Origin: Spongospora subterranea f. sp. subterranea
Lineage: Eukaryota; Endomyxa: Phytomyxea; Phytomyxea; Plasmodiophorida
Direction of reading: 5' to 3'
Assembly: GCA_049724395.1 (NCBI GenBank)
Contig: JAUGWO010000002.1
Span: forward strand, 1-64,000
DNA length: 64,000 nt
Part shown: positions 24,449 through 38,116 of the stretch, piece after piece
Layout: each line of letters opens with the position of its first letter
How positions within the stretch are numbered: position 1 is the first letter of the stretch
Notes under the pieces: generated by a model
The model's input: only the letters and a program-made list of their open reading frames with translations
What the model was told of the DNA's origin: nothing
The model's database searches: none
Translations under genes and position numbers: made by a program

Positions 24449-27400
24449 CTACACCGATCTCTTCAATCCGTTATTGAACATGTCCTCCCGCCGTCGAATC
24501 GCGTCGATCATCGTCTGGATATCGTCTCCTTGGCCCTCGCCTGATTGGATCGTGCCGGTGGCCAGCACCAACGCCCTGGAGAACTCCCTCCGGTCGATAC
24601 ACGGCCGCGTTCCGAACACGCCCTGGACGGCGTTGGCGATGGCGCCAGGCGCCACCAGTTGGTAATCCTTGAGGACCGAGGCGAATCCGCCTGGCAACAT
24701 GTTCATGGCCTGGACGACCTCACTGCGATATCGGTTGTAGATCTGATCGAACATCGCCTGGTGTTCGCTGATCGTCGCCAGCACCGGTCCGGGGAGCGGG
24801 AACCACGAATCGGTCGTGGTCGTCGTCGCCTCCTCCCGATCGCGTTGGCGAAACCGTCGCGATTGCGCCCGTACATCCAGGTGCCCCAGCAGCGCCTCGA
24901 CCTGCGCCTCGATCGTCGCGAATCCCGACGGTTTCTCGGGGGCGAACGCGATCCGCGCCGCCCTCAGCAGGCAATCGCGGAACTGCCCGATGGTCAGGGC
25001 GTCGCTGCCGCTCCTCGACGCCCTATACAGTAATCCGATCTCCTGCATCGTCACCATCGCCCCAACCAGGTCGAAGTCGGTGAACATCCTGATCAGTTCC
25101 CCCTGTTCACGATCGACCACAGAACCAACGATTCAGTTCCAGTACGGGGACCGGGCAATCGAATCGGTATTGACCTGGTTCATCGAGTCGTTTTGCCCTT
25201 TGATCTGATCGAACGTCCTATGGCCTTGTCCCTCAACCTGTAATCGCGAATATGTGCTGAATATATCGCAGATAATCGGTTCGTATTGCGATAATGTCGT
25301 CAGACACTCTTTACTGCACGTGACCACGTTCAGCTTTTGCAGCTCCCAGATCGGGACGCTGTTCCATCGCCCGTTGTTCGGCGATCGGGGACCGGGATTG
25401 GGGATCGGCGCGACAACCACCGGGGCGTCGTCCAATCCAACCACCGATAATTGCCCTTTGAGTCGCGGGCGGATCCGCTCGAAACTGCTGTCGATCAGGT
25501 CGAGATGGGTCAACAGGGTTCGGAACAGATCGGACGGCGACGATTGGGCGGGGAACGCGCTGATCGCCACACGGTAGAGCCATTCGATGAAGTTGGGGAA
25601 GAGCAGCGATTTGGACGGCGATCGGGACGACGACAACGTGCTGAGGAAGAGATCGGCCGATTGTCGACGAGTGATCAGAGCGGGAGTGATTCGGAAATCG
25701 CGACAGAACAGGTTCAACTCGCCCTGGCTGAGGAGATTATTCGCCCGCCTGGCGCTATCGAACGACACCGCCTGGCTACGAATGGCTCGGGCGTAGAACA
25801 GGAACACCTTCTCCAGGATCGGGATCTCGCTCTGGACGACGACGACGACGACGATCAGAAGCGCTATCAAGGGCGGACAGAACCGGGAACCGACCTTGAA
25901 CTCAGATAACAGGCTCTGGACTAGCTCCTTGTCGATGAGAATTGGCTCCGATCGATGGAGCGGATCGAACGGGACCCGTTCGACAATCGGATCAAGCTGT
26001 GGCGACGACACCGTCCCCGTTTTCGCCGCGCGTTTCGCGTCGCCGTTGGTGGCGGCGAATCCCCTCAGTTTCGCTCGCAGGTCCTGAGGCGTTAGATTGT
26101 TCAGGTCCATATAGCTGAACAGGTTCGACAGATGAACAGCCGGATCTGTTGACGTTGATTCCCCTAGAAATAATAAAAAACAACCGAAAACCCATCGTCA
26201 GAACAGTGAACGCGACTGCCCCGGAAAACAAAACCATCGACCTTTCTCCCCATAAACCAACGATAAACGGGCCAGCGCCTCTTTGAACTCGGGATAGCTG
26301 AGCTCGTACAGCTGGCCATCGCTGCGCTCGCCGACGTTCGCCATCCCGAAGACCTGGGCCAGATCGCGGACCGACACCAACGCCGGGCACAGGTCGAACT
26401 GTTTCGCCATCAGGACGAACTCGGCCAAGTTCATCGCCTTGGACGACCGGTTTGTCGTCGTGTCGAACGGCGTTCCCCTGGTGTGTCGAAAAACTGGGTG
26501 TCAATCCGATCGTTCATCGTCATCATCGCAATACCTTTCCGACGAGATCTGCGTTTTGCTGTAGAACGTGAAGATTCGTCGTATCTGCGCGTCGAATCGG
26601 TCCATGAGACGCCACAGATCGTTGGCGATTCCCGTTCCTCCATCGCGGTGGTTCCGGTCGAACTCCTTGTCGTCGTCCTCGGTCTGCAGCGCGTCCAGCA
26701 GGTGTTCCAGGCGCTCGTGGGCGGACGCGATCGACGGGCTGATCGCCATCGCCAGCTGCGTCAGACAGCGATCGACCAGGCGCCGACTCGATCCGCCCAA
26801 CGCCGCCTCGAATACGGTCGTCAAATCGGGGCGCGAGATCCGCTCTGGAACCAGATTGTACGATTTACAGAGATCGGTAAAGACGGCCAGGTCAAAGGGC
26901 GATTCACCCTTGTTCGTGAACTTGTTCACGAGTCGATCGACGAACGGCGCCGACGTGTCGAGAAGCAGTTCGAGATCGATACTGGTGGCGATGAGGGTGT
27001 CGATCGACGGCGACGCCGAGATGATCCCGTTCTGATCCGGTCGTTGCCCCGATCGTGATTGGGATTCGTCGCCGTTCACTCGGCTTATTCGCCGGATCGA
27101 CACGCGCGGCGGTGCCGATATCGACGAGCGCAGCGAATCGCGTCGGTGCGGCTGTGGCGATTCGCTTTCGGCCTGATCGCGCCCGTCCGGTTGTTCGGCG
27201 AGCGCGATCGGGGCGAAATCGGCCAAGGCGAAGGGAACCGTCTCCATCGGGTCGATGGCCAGCGTCTCTGGCAGTTGATCACATATTTCCGGATGACAGT
27301 TCATCCAATGGACGACGATCGTCGTCAGTTTGAAGTTGATCTCCCTCTGATCCCGTAGCTGTTTCGCCATCGACACCGCCAACGCCTCCTGCTCGTCGAT

Positions 27401-28766
27401 CGTCGTCTGAATGTGGTCCAGGCCATCGCGAACGCCTTTCACCTGATTCATGACCTGAACCGGCCCCGACTCCTTTCCATCGCCGCCCGTCGTTCCGATC
27501 GGTTTCATGATCGTCATGACGTGCTCCAGATCATTCTTCATCGTCGATATCGGTCTGATGACGACGCCTTTCTTGACCGGTTGCGCCGTTGTTGACACGC
27601 CCCGAACACGATGGCCGTCGTGGCAACCGTCGTCGCCGACGATGCGATCGTACAACTGATCAATATCGAGCTCTCCGCGATCGTCCTCGTGATCGCCATC
27701 GTCGTCGGTAATCGCTAACAGTGCCGACAGCGGATGGTTCGCCATCGATAATCGCTCCATCATGTTCTGCACCGCCCCGAGCTCGTTCTGTAGTGCCACG
27801 ATCAACGTTCGTAACAGCTCTGGAGAGCATTCACGAAGACGTCGCCGCTTCAGCAACGAATCGTGTCGGAATCGCTGCTCTCGTAGTCGCAATCTCGTAT
27901 TATCGGATCGTAATCGGTTCATCTCCTTCAGCATATTCTCTGCGATGGCCAAACGGGTCAGGGCGCGTTCCACAAACGACGAACGACCGGTGGACACGAC
28001 CTAGGGACGAGAACTGCTCAACGCACTGCGATAGCGACAGATCAAGCGAGATCTGCGACAATCGCTTCCGCATCAGATAGAGCAGGTCCTCCTGTCGGGC
28101 GAACTTCAGCGCGATGAACCGCTGGAACGCGTTCACCTTCATCAGGGCGTCGGGAACGTCCAGCGACCTGTCCGGGCACAGCTTGAGGATCTCGGTCTCC
28201 AGGGCCTTCACCGATTCCTGTAATGTCGGTAACGTTCCCCAACTATCAAACTCTGCGGTTGTTCGACTCGATCAGCGTTGAACCGGTTCTCGACAACAAA
28301 CGGGTTCTGTCGTACCGATCGCCCCGAGAACCTCTTGCTGGCTATCGTGCAGGCGCTTGGCGGTCTGGTTGTCCTGCTCGGCCCGAGCGATGCGCTGCGA
28401 TTGGGCGGCGATCGTGTCGATCATCTCCCCATAGATATCGTGCAGCGACTCGAGCAGGGCCCCGAACCCGTATTGCCGCTCCAGCCAGTCGGCGTCGTCG
28501 GCTATCACGTCGTCGATCGCCGCGCGCAGATCGCAGAACAGGAGGTGGTGCCGATTCGCCCAATCGCTGGATCGATCAGCGACGCTCTGCGTTGACCCTG
28601 TTCCAACAACGGGCGCCGTCGCCAGAGCGGACCCTTCACCCACTACCGGCGGAGGAGCTCGTTTTCGTCGACCCGGCGCCGTTCCTGTTCGAGTTTGGCG
28701 AACGCTGATCGGTGTGGAATCGGCACGAGCCGCCGATCGGCCACGACGATCCGCCATTGACGACAT
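24449..28766 (-). CDS. Coiled-coil protein with five EF-hand-like (p25-alpha-like) modules
   Basis: Large minus-strand gene in about eight exons. The N-terminal 600 residues are basic/Ser-rich then coiled coil (ESVKALETEILKLC, ARQEDLLYLMRKRLSQISLD, LAIAENMLKEMNRLRSDNTR). After a polar linker come five copies of a helical module with the pattern F..Y / F....DF.L.P / DL..VF / F.EAL..LA: LVNKFTNKG...NLVPERISRPDLTTVFEAA (27.0 kb), IRRIFTFYSKTQ...FDLCPALVSVRDLAQVFGM (26.4 kb), ILEKVFLFYARA...FRITPALITR (25.7 kb), CDIFSTYSRLQ...FDLVGAMVTMQEIG (25.1 kb) and DQIYNRYRSEV...YQLVAPGAI (24.7 kb). Canonical calcium loops are not evident. Such modules are common in protist flagellar proteins (family knowledge). 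Position next to MAPK15 and IFT25 fits. One frame change is needed near 28.01 kb. Confidence 0.6.
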
Positions 28767-29584
28767 GATCGAATTGTTGGCAGAAACAGGGAGAAAACAG
28801 TTGAGATGATAATGGGGGGCATCATTGAGTACGTTATAACGATCCCATGATCAACTACACCAAGTAATTACCCGTTTTTGTTCAATGAAACAGTTCCCTC
28901 TTCCCCGAAAACTACAGGACGATATCGTGCCGGTCTGATCGTCAAACGAGAACGACTGAAGTCGTGGACAGAAACGTCGATGCGTTTCAGGGGATAAATG
29001 GCGGTAATCAGAGACCTCTGCAGGAATCATTGGTTTTTATTTGAGGAGGTGTTTCGACAATCGAACACCCAAAATCACCCCAGAGCAGCGACAAAAGGGG
29101 GCGCGTTTCCTTATTCTGATGTCGATGGGGGATCGGGGGGTTTCGCCAGGTTCGGCTCAGCCTGCTCACGACAACCCGTCTCGGTTGATTCGCTAAGCAC
29201 AGAGCTGCACTGATCGATCAGCAAACGCCCTTTGTCGTTCTTCCTTGTGGAATCACTGGCCGTTCCGGTTTCCAAAAGGCCAATCAGCCACTGTTTCCCG
29301 CTCAACGACCCGGGTTCGCTTTGCTGTCGCGACGCGACCTCCCTGATTGGAGATCCTCTGGTGATTATCCATCATCAGATGGTACCCTTGGGCAATCGAT
29401 CCAATATCCCAAATCCTTTAATCGTGTTCGACCTAGGTCCCAGGTCATCATTAGTTTTCCCCCCGATCGACGGGTGGTGGCGCAAATCCCAATCGCGACG
29501 GTCGGCTGATTGTTCCCACCTCGTCCGTTCGTCGTCGTTGGCGGGTGGTGGTCGCGTCGCTCTCGTTCCCGATCGTGGGACGCG
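28767..29584. promoter_or_regulatory. Divergent promoter region, EF-hand-like gene and MAPK15
   Basis: About 820 bp between two divergent start codons of probable ciliary genes. No coding signature is recognised. If promoters are shared, the pair could be co-regulated, but I could not identify a motif such as an RFX X-box by eye. Confidence 0.35.
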
Positions 29585-31210
<1,626 letters not shown>

Positions 31211-31298
31211 ATCATACAAATCTCGGCAATACGGGTTCGGGGTTCCAAGGACGTTCCCGACAAACACCCAGACGATTGAATCACATTTCGACAATCGT

Positions 31299-31855
31299 TT
31301 AATAAGGTCGTCCCTGTGTTTCCACAGAATGAACGGCCACGATATCGTCATATCCGTCGAGAATATGAATCTTGATGTATCGGGCGGGCGTCTTGAACTG
31401 CCTGGTTGTCGTCTGCACCTCCCCGTGTTGGTAATCCATATCTGATCATGGTCAGGGTTAGCGCACGACCAACATTTAGCGACCTGGGGTTCCCCGACCG
31501 ATCTCACAGACGGGGAAGAAGTTCAACGGCTGAGGGGTCTCACACCGCTCAATCGACAGCCGTTTGACGAATCGCGTTCGGATATTGACGGTGTCGATGT
31601 AGGATGGCTTCTCGAACGCCACCAGCAGATGCTGGGGAAACAATCCTGTACTCACCCAGAACGTGTTCTCATCGCTTCAACCCGCGACGGGAATGATCAG
31701 CGACCAATGATCGTGGGGAATGCGCCAAAACGATGATCTAACCCGTCTATGATCATCGATGGCGGGTGACGATTCTCCATCGATGTGGCGACCAATACCT
31801 CCCCGCCATTGCTGGCCGACGCCATATCGCCCATCCCTTCTTCATGGTTCGCCAT
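31299..31855 (-). CDS. IFT25: Intraflagellar transport protein 25 (HSPB11)
   Basis: Small IFT-B subunit with a galectin-like/discoidin beta-sandwich that pairs with IFT27. Three exons read in phase: EVLVATSMENRHPPSMIIDG, then after a GT-AG intron DENTFWVSTGLFPQHLLVAF, RTRFVKRLSIERCETPQPLN and FFPVCEI, then after a second intron DMDYQHGEVQTTTRQFKTPA and RYIKIHILDGYDDIVAVHSV, ending TQGRPY at 31299. These blocks follow the animal HSPB11 order (VILATS..KHPPENIIDG, ETFWTTTGMFPQ, ASVHSV). The start is uncertain: Met at 31855 (MANHEEGMGDMAS) is used here, but the frame is open to 31933. Presence of IFT25 is strong evidence for a flagellated life stage. Confidence 0.85.
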
Positions 31856-31933
31856 ATTCGCTCCCCGGTTTTGTTCCAGAACTTCTTTAGAACTGGCTGT
31901 GCGTCCTCCGTCGCTGAACTGGCCCATCCTCAT

Positions 31934-33057
31934 GTTTTCGAATCATTGGCCAATCGAACCCGAACACTCTCGAATCGTTCCAGCCAGATTGATTGCGAAT
32001 AGAACATGTCAATCGTGAAGGGCAATTGCACTACGGTTAGGGCGATGGGGAAAGCGTATAAGTGAATAGGATATTGGACTGTGTATTTCTAGACGTTAAC
32101 CTCCAGAATTCAGAACCTTATATTGCAAAGGCAAAAACAGAGAGAAATATCAAGCTGACTGCCATCGACGGGGGTATTTGTAGATTTGGGCACGTCTGGC
32201 TTGGGCAGTCTGATGTTCTTGATACCTCGTAATCCCTAACCACCGCTAGTGACGATGATGGCTCGGTCTCGACGTTAAACAGATTGCATGGGAAGCTGTT
32301 CTGATCACCCAGCGACATCTTTTGACATTGACAATGCATCCATAGACTGTAAGAACGCGACCGTGTTAGATCACATAAAAACAGGTGAACAGTGTCGCGA
32401 AGCGCTGACCATAAAAGTAGAAATATAATACAAGAGCATGCAAGTTCGCGAGATGATCGGGTTACGGCGCGCTTCATTTCAAGTTGTTCCATGCCATACG
32501 ACATATCTGAGATCAACAGCGTCATCGCGTATTGGATTAACGTGAGCAGATGATATCGATAGGAAAAAAACGACGGAAAGGCCATCAAAACCCAGACATT
32601 GCGGATCGATTAGGCAAAGAACGATATTGGCCGAAAATGGAAACTCCGGATGTCTAAGTGAGAAATGGATGGAATAAACCCTAGCGTGTGTGTCCCAGAT
32701 CCAGGGATGGACACCCTAATCGTCGACCGGATCGGAAAATGCAAAACCAAAAACCGGTAGGGAATTTACCTGATTGTTGATGGGCAAAGGTCGGTTGTTC
32801 CCTGCACCAGTTCGGCTCAGCTAGATGAAAAAATCGCGGACGAAATGCCGGCCGGCCGGTCGGATGTTCGGCCCACGGGGCGTCGATGAATTCCCTGGGC
32901 GATCGATTCGGCGTTGGAGGGCGGCGCGTGGTGTGTGTCGCCTGACGTCGATCGGCCTCGAAGCGCCACCGAGATCGTACAAGACGGGAATTAGTTGGAG
33001 CAAAATAAAGGGAAACGATCAGATGCTGAGACGGCAAGCTAAGGAGAGAGAGAGAGA
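31934..33057. other. Spacer with a possible membrane-protein frame
   Basis: A minus-strand frame at 32588-32118 (156 codons) has three hydrophobic stretches (LTLIQYAMTLLI, CSCIIFLLLWSAL, MAVSLIFLSVFAFAI). It may be a piece of a membrane protein, but no family is recognised and the flanking exons are unclear. A plus-strand frame at 32825-33085 is Arg-rich and not convincing. Confidence 0.25.
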
Positions 33058-33369
33058 TTATCGAGAATCGATATGTGATGAATAGCAGTCAGTTTTCGCT
33101 CTAGTCGTCCATGCCCTTGTCCGATCAGGGAATTCGGGGTCGGTCAGGAGGCCGATGATGTTTGGCCAAGTCGACTCCGCTAACTCGGGATCGTATCGTG
33201 TCGACTGTGGCTGGGGGGTATCGTTAGGCGAGTCGGCCCTGGGTGTGGTGCGGGTAACGTTAGGCGAGCGGGGGAGGGGGCGGCGCTCATTCCGCCACGA
33301 CATCCCACAAGGCCAAACTTGCGACACACCATTCTCCCTAAACATGTGCTCCCCTGTTTTGGTGTTCAA
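33058..33369 (-). CDS. Hypothetical protein or first exon
   Basis: 103-codon minus-strand frame with a good start (MNTKTGEHMFRENGVSQVWP, then CGMSWRNERR) and a Trp-containing C-terminal part (WPNIIGLLTDPEF, TRAWTTRAKTD). Composition and residue pattern look like real protein, but I do not know the family. It could be one exon of a larger gene. Confidence 0.3.
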   Translation of the reverse strand: MNTKTGEHMFRENGVSQVWPCGMSWRNERRPLPRSPNVTRTTPRADSPNDTPQPQSTRYDPELAESTWPNIIGLLTDPEFPDRTRAWTTRAKTDCYSSHIDSR

Positions 33370-34236
33370 ACCGACTCCCTGAAATCGGCCTGCGTCGGTG
33401 TCGGTTGCCGAGTTAAACGTAGAAAAAGCACCTATCGTATGGGATATGTCTATGGAAGAATGATTCCGAAAAGTAGGGAATGCATGTAAATATTTGGATT
33501 GCCATGAAAACAGGGCCCGGTTATCTTAGTATATAAACAATAGGAGATATTTTGACGGTGGAGGACGGACCGCAACTCATCGGTGCAATCGTTCCTATGA
33601 GCTTCGGCTCGCCAACTGGCTTTGAAATAACCGCTCCACTGTAATCTACGATTGGGCGTTGAGGTAAAACGTTTTGTGCAGGTCATTCCATTCGACCATA
33701 GAATCTGGTATGTGCCGGCTGATAACATCTTGTCTGTTCTGGCTGGTAAATCTCTCACCGATGTAATAAACAAATACCAAATCCTTGTCTGTTATGTATT
33801 CCTTGAGGAAACAAGAGCGTACACACTCGGACTACATGCGTACCAAACATACCTTGAGAAACGGTTCGTGCTGAACATTTTTACACAGAAAACAGTGAAC
33901 AGCATCCCGATCATGAAATCTGCAACAGTCTCGGCCTGCCTACCAAACCGAAATCACATATTGAAAAGTTGCAATGATTTCCATATTCGAACTGGCATTT
34001 CACATTTGTTCGGAAAAAAGTTGCGGTTGTTGAAGAACAGCTGCGACAGTGGGGAGAGGGATCATCCAGTCGTCTTGTGACGTTTCTGTTGAGTTCTGTT
34101 CAACTTGTAACCGAATCATGCAGTCAGTCAGCGACTGACAGACACTACACTGTACACAGCAGTAGAGAGCGAGCGAGCAGCCCCCTCTGTACAGTCAAGG
34201 TGACGCCACTCGGTTATTTGACTGTTGTTTTGATCA
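33370..34236. other. Spacer with one unassigned open frame
   Basis: The longest frame, 33652-34080 plus, has 142 codons (VKRFVQVIPFDHRIWYVPAD onward) but no ATG at its start and no family signature. Nothing else seen. Confidence 0.3.
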
Positions 34237-34737
34237 TGTCGAATGGCGATTCGATATCTAGGATTGAGACCGAAGGGATTCCTCAAGAATCAACTCCGGC
34301 GACGCCGCATTTGACGAGGAGAGCAAAAACAATGCAGAATATTGCCGCCCCGTATGTTGGCTAAACCTTCTCCGTGGTGTGATATTTCCTGAAATCATGC
34401 ACGGTTTTGGGGTCATTGTTGTTTTTGTTTTTTCCGATTTTCTGGCTGATACTAATGCAATTTTCCCAAGGTCCCCATCATTGGCAGTTTCACAGTCTCC
34501 ACTAATTCCTTTCACTCCGATGGGCAAGGAAAGTCCCGGTAAACGGAACGTGAGAACCGCAATCAGTAAAAGCATCGTTAGGCCAAAGATCGGAGTCCCG
34601 AATTTCAATGTTGAAATTCAAGGGTGTTCATCTCAAACAAATGCAGATGCGAGCGAACGTACAAGGCAAGAGTTTAGTCCAAGCGCGAGGTCCAAATTCG
34701 GGTACTCAGGTTTGGGATTATTTCGACACCCATGACA
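34237..34737 (+). CDS. Hypothetical Ser/Thr/Pro-rich protein
   Basis: ATG at 34237 opens MSNGDSISRIETEGIPQEST and continues to about 34353. A GT-AG intron can join it to a second exon starting near 34472 (SPSLAVSQSPLIPFTPMGKE onward, with KIGVPNFN near the end). The product would be a short disordered protein with many SP/TP sites. Its 3' end faces the NOX gene stop. Not recognised. Confidence 0.3.
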
Positions 34738-34868
34738 AAAAACTTTTTTTTTTGTTTGACTCGAGTTTTGTACAGAGGCCACATCAGATCAAAAGCTATA
34801 GCAATACCCTTTAAAGACAATAAATTCAATGTTCATTTTAACAGATAGTGTTGCACTCACTGTTGTAA

Positions 34869-37800
34869 TCAAAAGTTTTCGCGATGAAGCTTGAATGACG
34901 TCCCTGTCTCTGGAGAGCTGTAATTGCTGCATACCTGATGGTCCACGCTAAGAATCACGGTTATATGATAAGTGCATTGACATACTTTTTTCAGGTCCTT
35001 CCCGACACGAGGATTACCACAGAACGCCACTCCAATATTTTGTCCTGCATGCCTCGAATAGACCTCTTGAAATCGTTCATCCCATAACGGTCGTCCGTTG
35101 TATACTCGTACGCTTCCTACAACGCCGAACAGTTAACTTGCTATTACAGGAAAATAAATGTGATTAGAACCAGAGTTTACCATGGCGAGAGCCACTTTCT
35201 GGGCAATCCTTCAACGTCCGAAACATTTCATCCTCTGTCCACGGCGCTGACACTCGCTCAACAGAATCTGCAATGTCTTCCTGATGGACACCCCAGAATG
35301 CGATATCGTCCACGTCCTTGGGTCGCGAATATCCGGTTTTCTTTGCAGGACAGGAGGTCACGTATACGTGAATCTCGAATGTTTTCTTCTTCATTGAAGG
35401 GTCTTTGACGCATGCGTTGAATATGGCGTCGTCTGCGTCTTTCATCACCCTTACGAACCATCGAAACGAATCGAGATCGGCGTGCGACACTACCCAAAAG
35501 AAGTACCTACGACAACTCGGTCAATATCAGATCTCGGATCGTCTGGTTCAATGTCAATCACGCATGTTCAGGAAAGGTGGCGCCCATCGAGAACTTCCAG
35601 CGATGATGCACAATCGATCGGATTGTAGCTGAAACTGGGGTGACTCCGATACCAGCTCCGATGATCATATCGACCTGTGATTGTGATTAGCAACAACAAG
35701 CACGACCAACTTGAGGTTTCTCATTTTGCTGACTTTATATTCAGAAATATGCTGCGTTGGAGCTGAATGTGGACCATAAACCCTTAAAATTTGCTTGCCG
35801 TCCGGTCCAAGAATTTTCCCTTTCGATTTTGGAGTGATGAAGTTAACATATGACGAATTCGGAGGCATCATCAACTGTAAGTACTCAGAAAGCTGAACGA
35901 ATTATTCTTCAACATTTGATGAACACAATCTCAGACAGCCGTTCTAACCTTTCCCGTCCACGAATTGGGCCCCATCACACGCAAATGCAGAGAGACTTGA
36001 GGCTGCTGTGGCGCTGATGATATGGTGAACGGATGCCATTGACCAGCACTGATATGTGGGCAATTTAGGAACAGGTATTGACCCTCTTTATAGCCTTTAG
36101 GAAACACGGAATCGCGATCGAACTGAATACAGAGAACCTAGAGTTGTCGCGGAACAGAACATTCAATACAATATCGACTTCGGTGAACGTGAGCTTACCT
36201 TTCCCATGTTGTTGACGCTGGTCAGGCTGACATTTCGATAGGCTGAATAATATCGATAGATGCGCTCGGCGATATAGATGAACATTGGGGCGGCAAGCCA
36301 TTTCCACACGTTGGGATTAATACCTGATCAAACACCGTTGAGGATCCAGTTCGGTCAACGAACGGGGTGTGATCTGACCGGTCCGGCCATGGGTTAGGAG
36401 GAACACGAAGAACAAGGTGAAGAGCTGATGCGAGTTCCAGAACAGCTCGAAATGGAAGTGCTTGACGCTGGCGGGAGTGGCGCCATACAGGAACAACATG
36501 ATCACGAAGAGAACAACACCTGATATCCATGGCCACCAGCCGAATACATGGATCGTGTTCTCAGGAACGATTCCGTAGTTCACGAAATGAAAGAATGTGT
36601 GTCCAATGGTAAAGATTGCGATCAGACTTGCCAGTCGTTTATGGAAATATATTGCCTAAAGGAACGGTTTCGGTAAGAGCAGCGATCTACGTCGATTATT
36701 CTGGCGATTGACCTTGTCAAGCGGGAACAGTTTTAAAAGTCCACGTAGGGCGACCTGATGCCATGATTGCGATTGGGTCGACAGATCGTAAAGATATCGG
36801 ATGAACGTGCGACAAACAGGTAGGAGAATGATATGCCACAGTTCAGATCTAACAAATTCCCAAACTACAATAGGACTTGAGTTGAGAAACTGATTCCTGG
36901 GAATTTGGTGCAAATACCATTTTGGCAAATGGGGCGTACTCCGATAGGGCGGTTTCAGTGTGCTTCAACTGCTCAATAGCGTTAATCCAGTAAATCAAAG
37001 CGTTGATGGCGACGTATCCGTTCAATGCCGTGAACAATATGATGAAGGCGACCGTTCCCGTGCTGTTCTCCCGATGGGTTCGTTGCCAAAAACCTGGGTG
37101 TTAAGATCAGGACCAGGTCTGACAAGCAACAGTTAGAGTACCGATGATATGCTGCTGGATCGAGATTTTGGGGACGGCGGGACCAGTTTGAGGGGTGTCA
37201 ATCAAACTTTCGCGAATATATTGTTCGCCTTTCACGGCAGACAACACATTGGCCAACGCGACAATGTAGTACAGAATTGCCACAATTCGGGTTAATTGTG
37301 TGAACATCATTGGCGTTGCTACGAAGCAATACGCGAGTGCTCGCATTGGAACCGCTAGCGATAACGATCAGCACAACAACTCTGCAGGATCGACGAGCTC
37401 CGGTACCTGAACTTGTTCTGATGAACCATCGCTTCTCAAAGGCGATGGTCATGGTCGCGATCAGCACGCCATAGATGTTTAGATAAAGTTCGTTGCCATC
37501 CTTATCGAATGTGTCCGGTTCGATAATGCAAATCAGGATCGACGCCCAGGACGCCCAGAACATGCCGATCCCACAGCCGATTCCCATATTCGTTGCCCAC
37601 ATTCCGTATCGACTAGAAGACGAGACGAAATCTTCGAACCCTATTCAATTACGTGTGAATGATTTCTCTGATTACGGGTATGTGAATTCGATTTGAACCT
37701 GTTTTTGGCTTTACAGCGGCCCTGGATCCCGCCTGCTTCTTGATCGCCACCGGTTTCAATGCTGAACCGGACGCCGGCGGTATTGGAACTGCATGAGCAC

Positions 37801-38116
37801 CGTCCTGTTCCTCCGATTTTTCACCGACTTCTTCGACGTAATTCCCAGGGAAATAGCCGACCTCGCCAGACGTGCACGATCTCCCTTCCCACCTTTAGAT
37901 CAATCAACAAACTGCACATATTTGGGTCCGATCCAGCCCCGATAGGGTCCCATACCAGCCGCTTTCGTCTTTCTGATAGATTTCGATAATCTCGTTATCG
38001 GTCAAGGGCAGCTCAGATTCAGCTTGTGGTTTATATTCGAATAAGACTCGGGCAATGGTGGGCCTCTTATTGCCTGTTATCGGTTGCATGATGGTGTTCT
38101 GTCTGTCGTTCGGCAA
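34869..38116 (-). CDS. NADPH oxidase with N-terminal SH3 and p22phox-like domains
   Basis: Minus-strand gene of about 14 exons; exon 1 is 38116-37956 and exon 2 is 37892-37699. Residues about 20-80 form an SH3 domain (ARVLFEYKPQAESELPLTDN, then a WW pair rebuilt across the 63-nt intron, and GEVGYFPGNYVEEVG). Next comes a p22phox/CYBA-like membrane region: SRYGMWATNMGIGCGIG, three or four hydrophobic segments and LSAVKGEQYI...PAVPKI, matching the MWANE and AVRGEQW signatures of p22phox. Then a full NOX core: LLPVCRTFIRYL, heme ligands in FHKRLASLIAIFTIGHTFFH (14 apart) and NSHQLFTLFFVFLLTHG (13 apart), FAD site YLFLNCPHISAGQWHPFTIS, NADPH-side IIGAGIGVTPVSATI, IGVAFCGNP and terminal HRENF. It should make superoxide by moving electrons across a membrane. 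All visible joins are in phase. No EF-hands are seen. Confidence 0.85.

Noticed and set aside
25818-25915. Hydrophobic run (LIALLIVVVVVV) that would look like a transmembrane helix in the EF-hand-like protein
   Set aside because: It is an in-frame intron (GTCGGT...GTCCAG) of normal length. Removing it joins EFK directly to SEIPILEKVF, which fits the module pattern.
24545-27358. Long Arg/Asp-rich open frames on the plus strand across 24.5-27.4 kb
   Set aside because: They are antisense shadows of the GC-rich EF-hand-like gene, with compositions of complementary codons and no domain.
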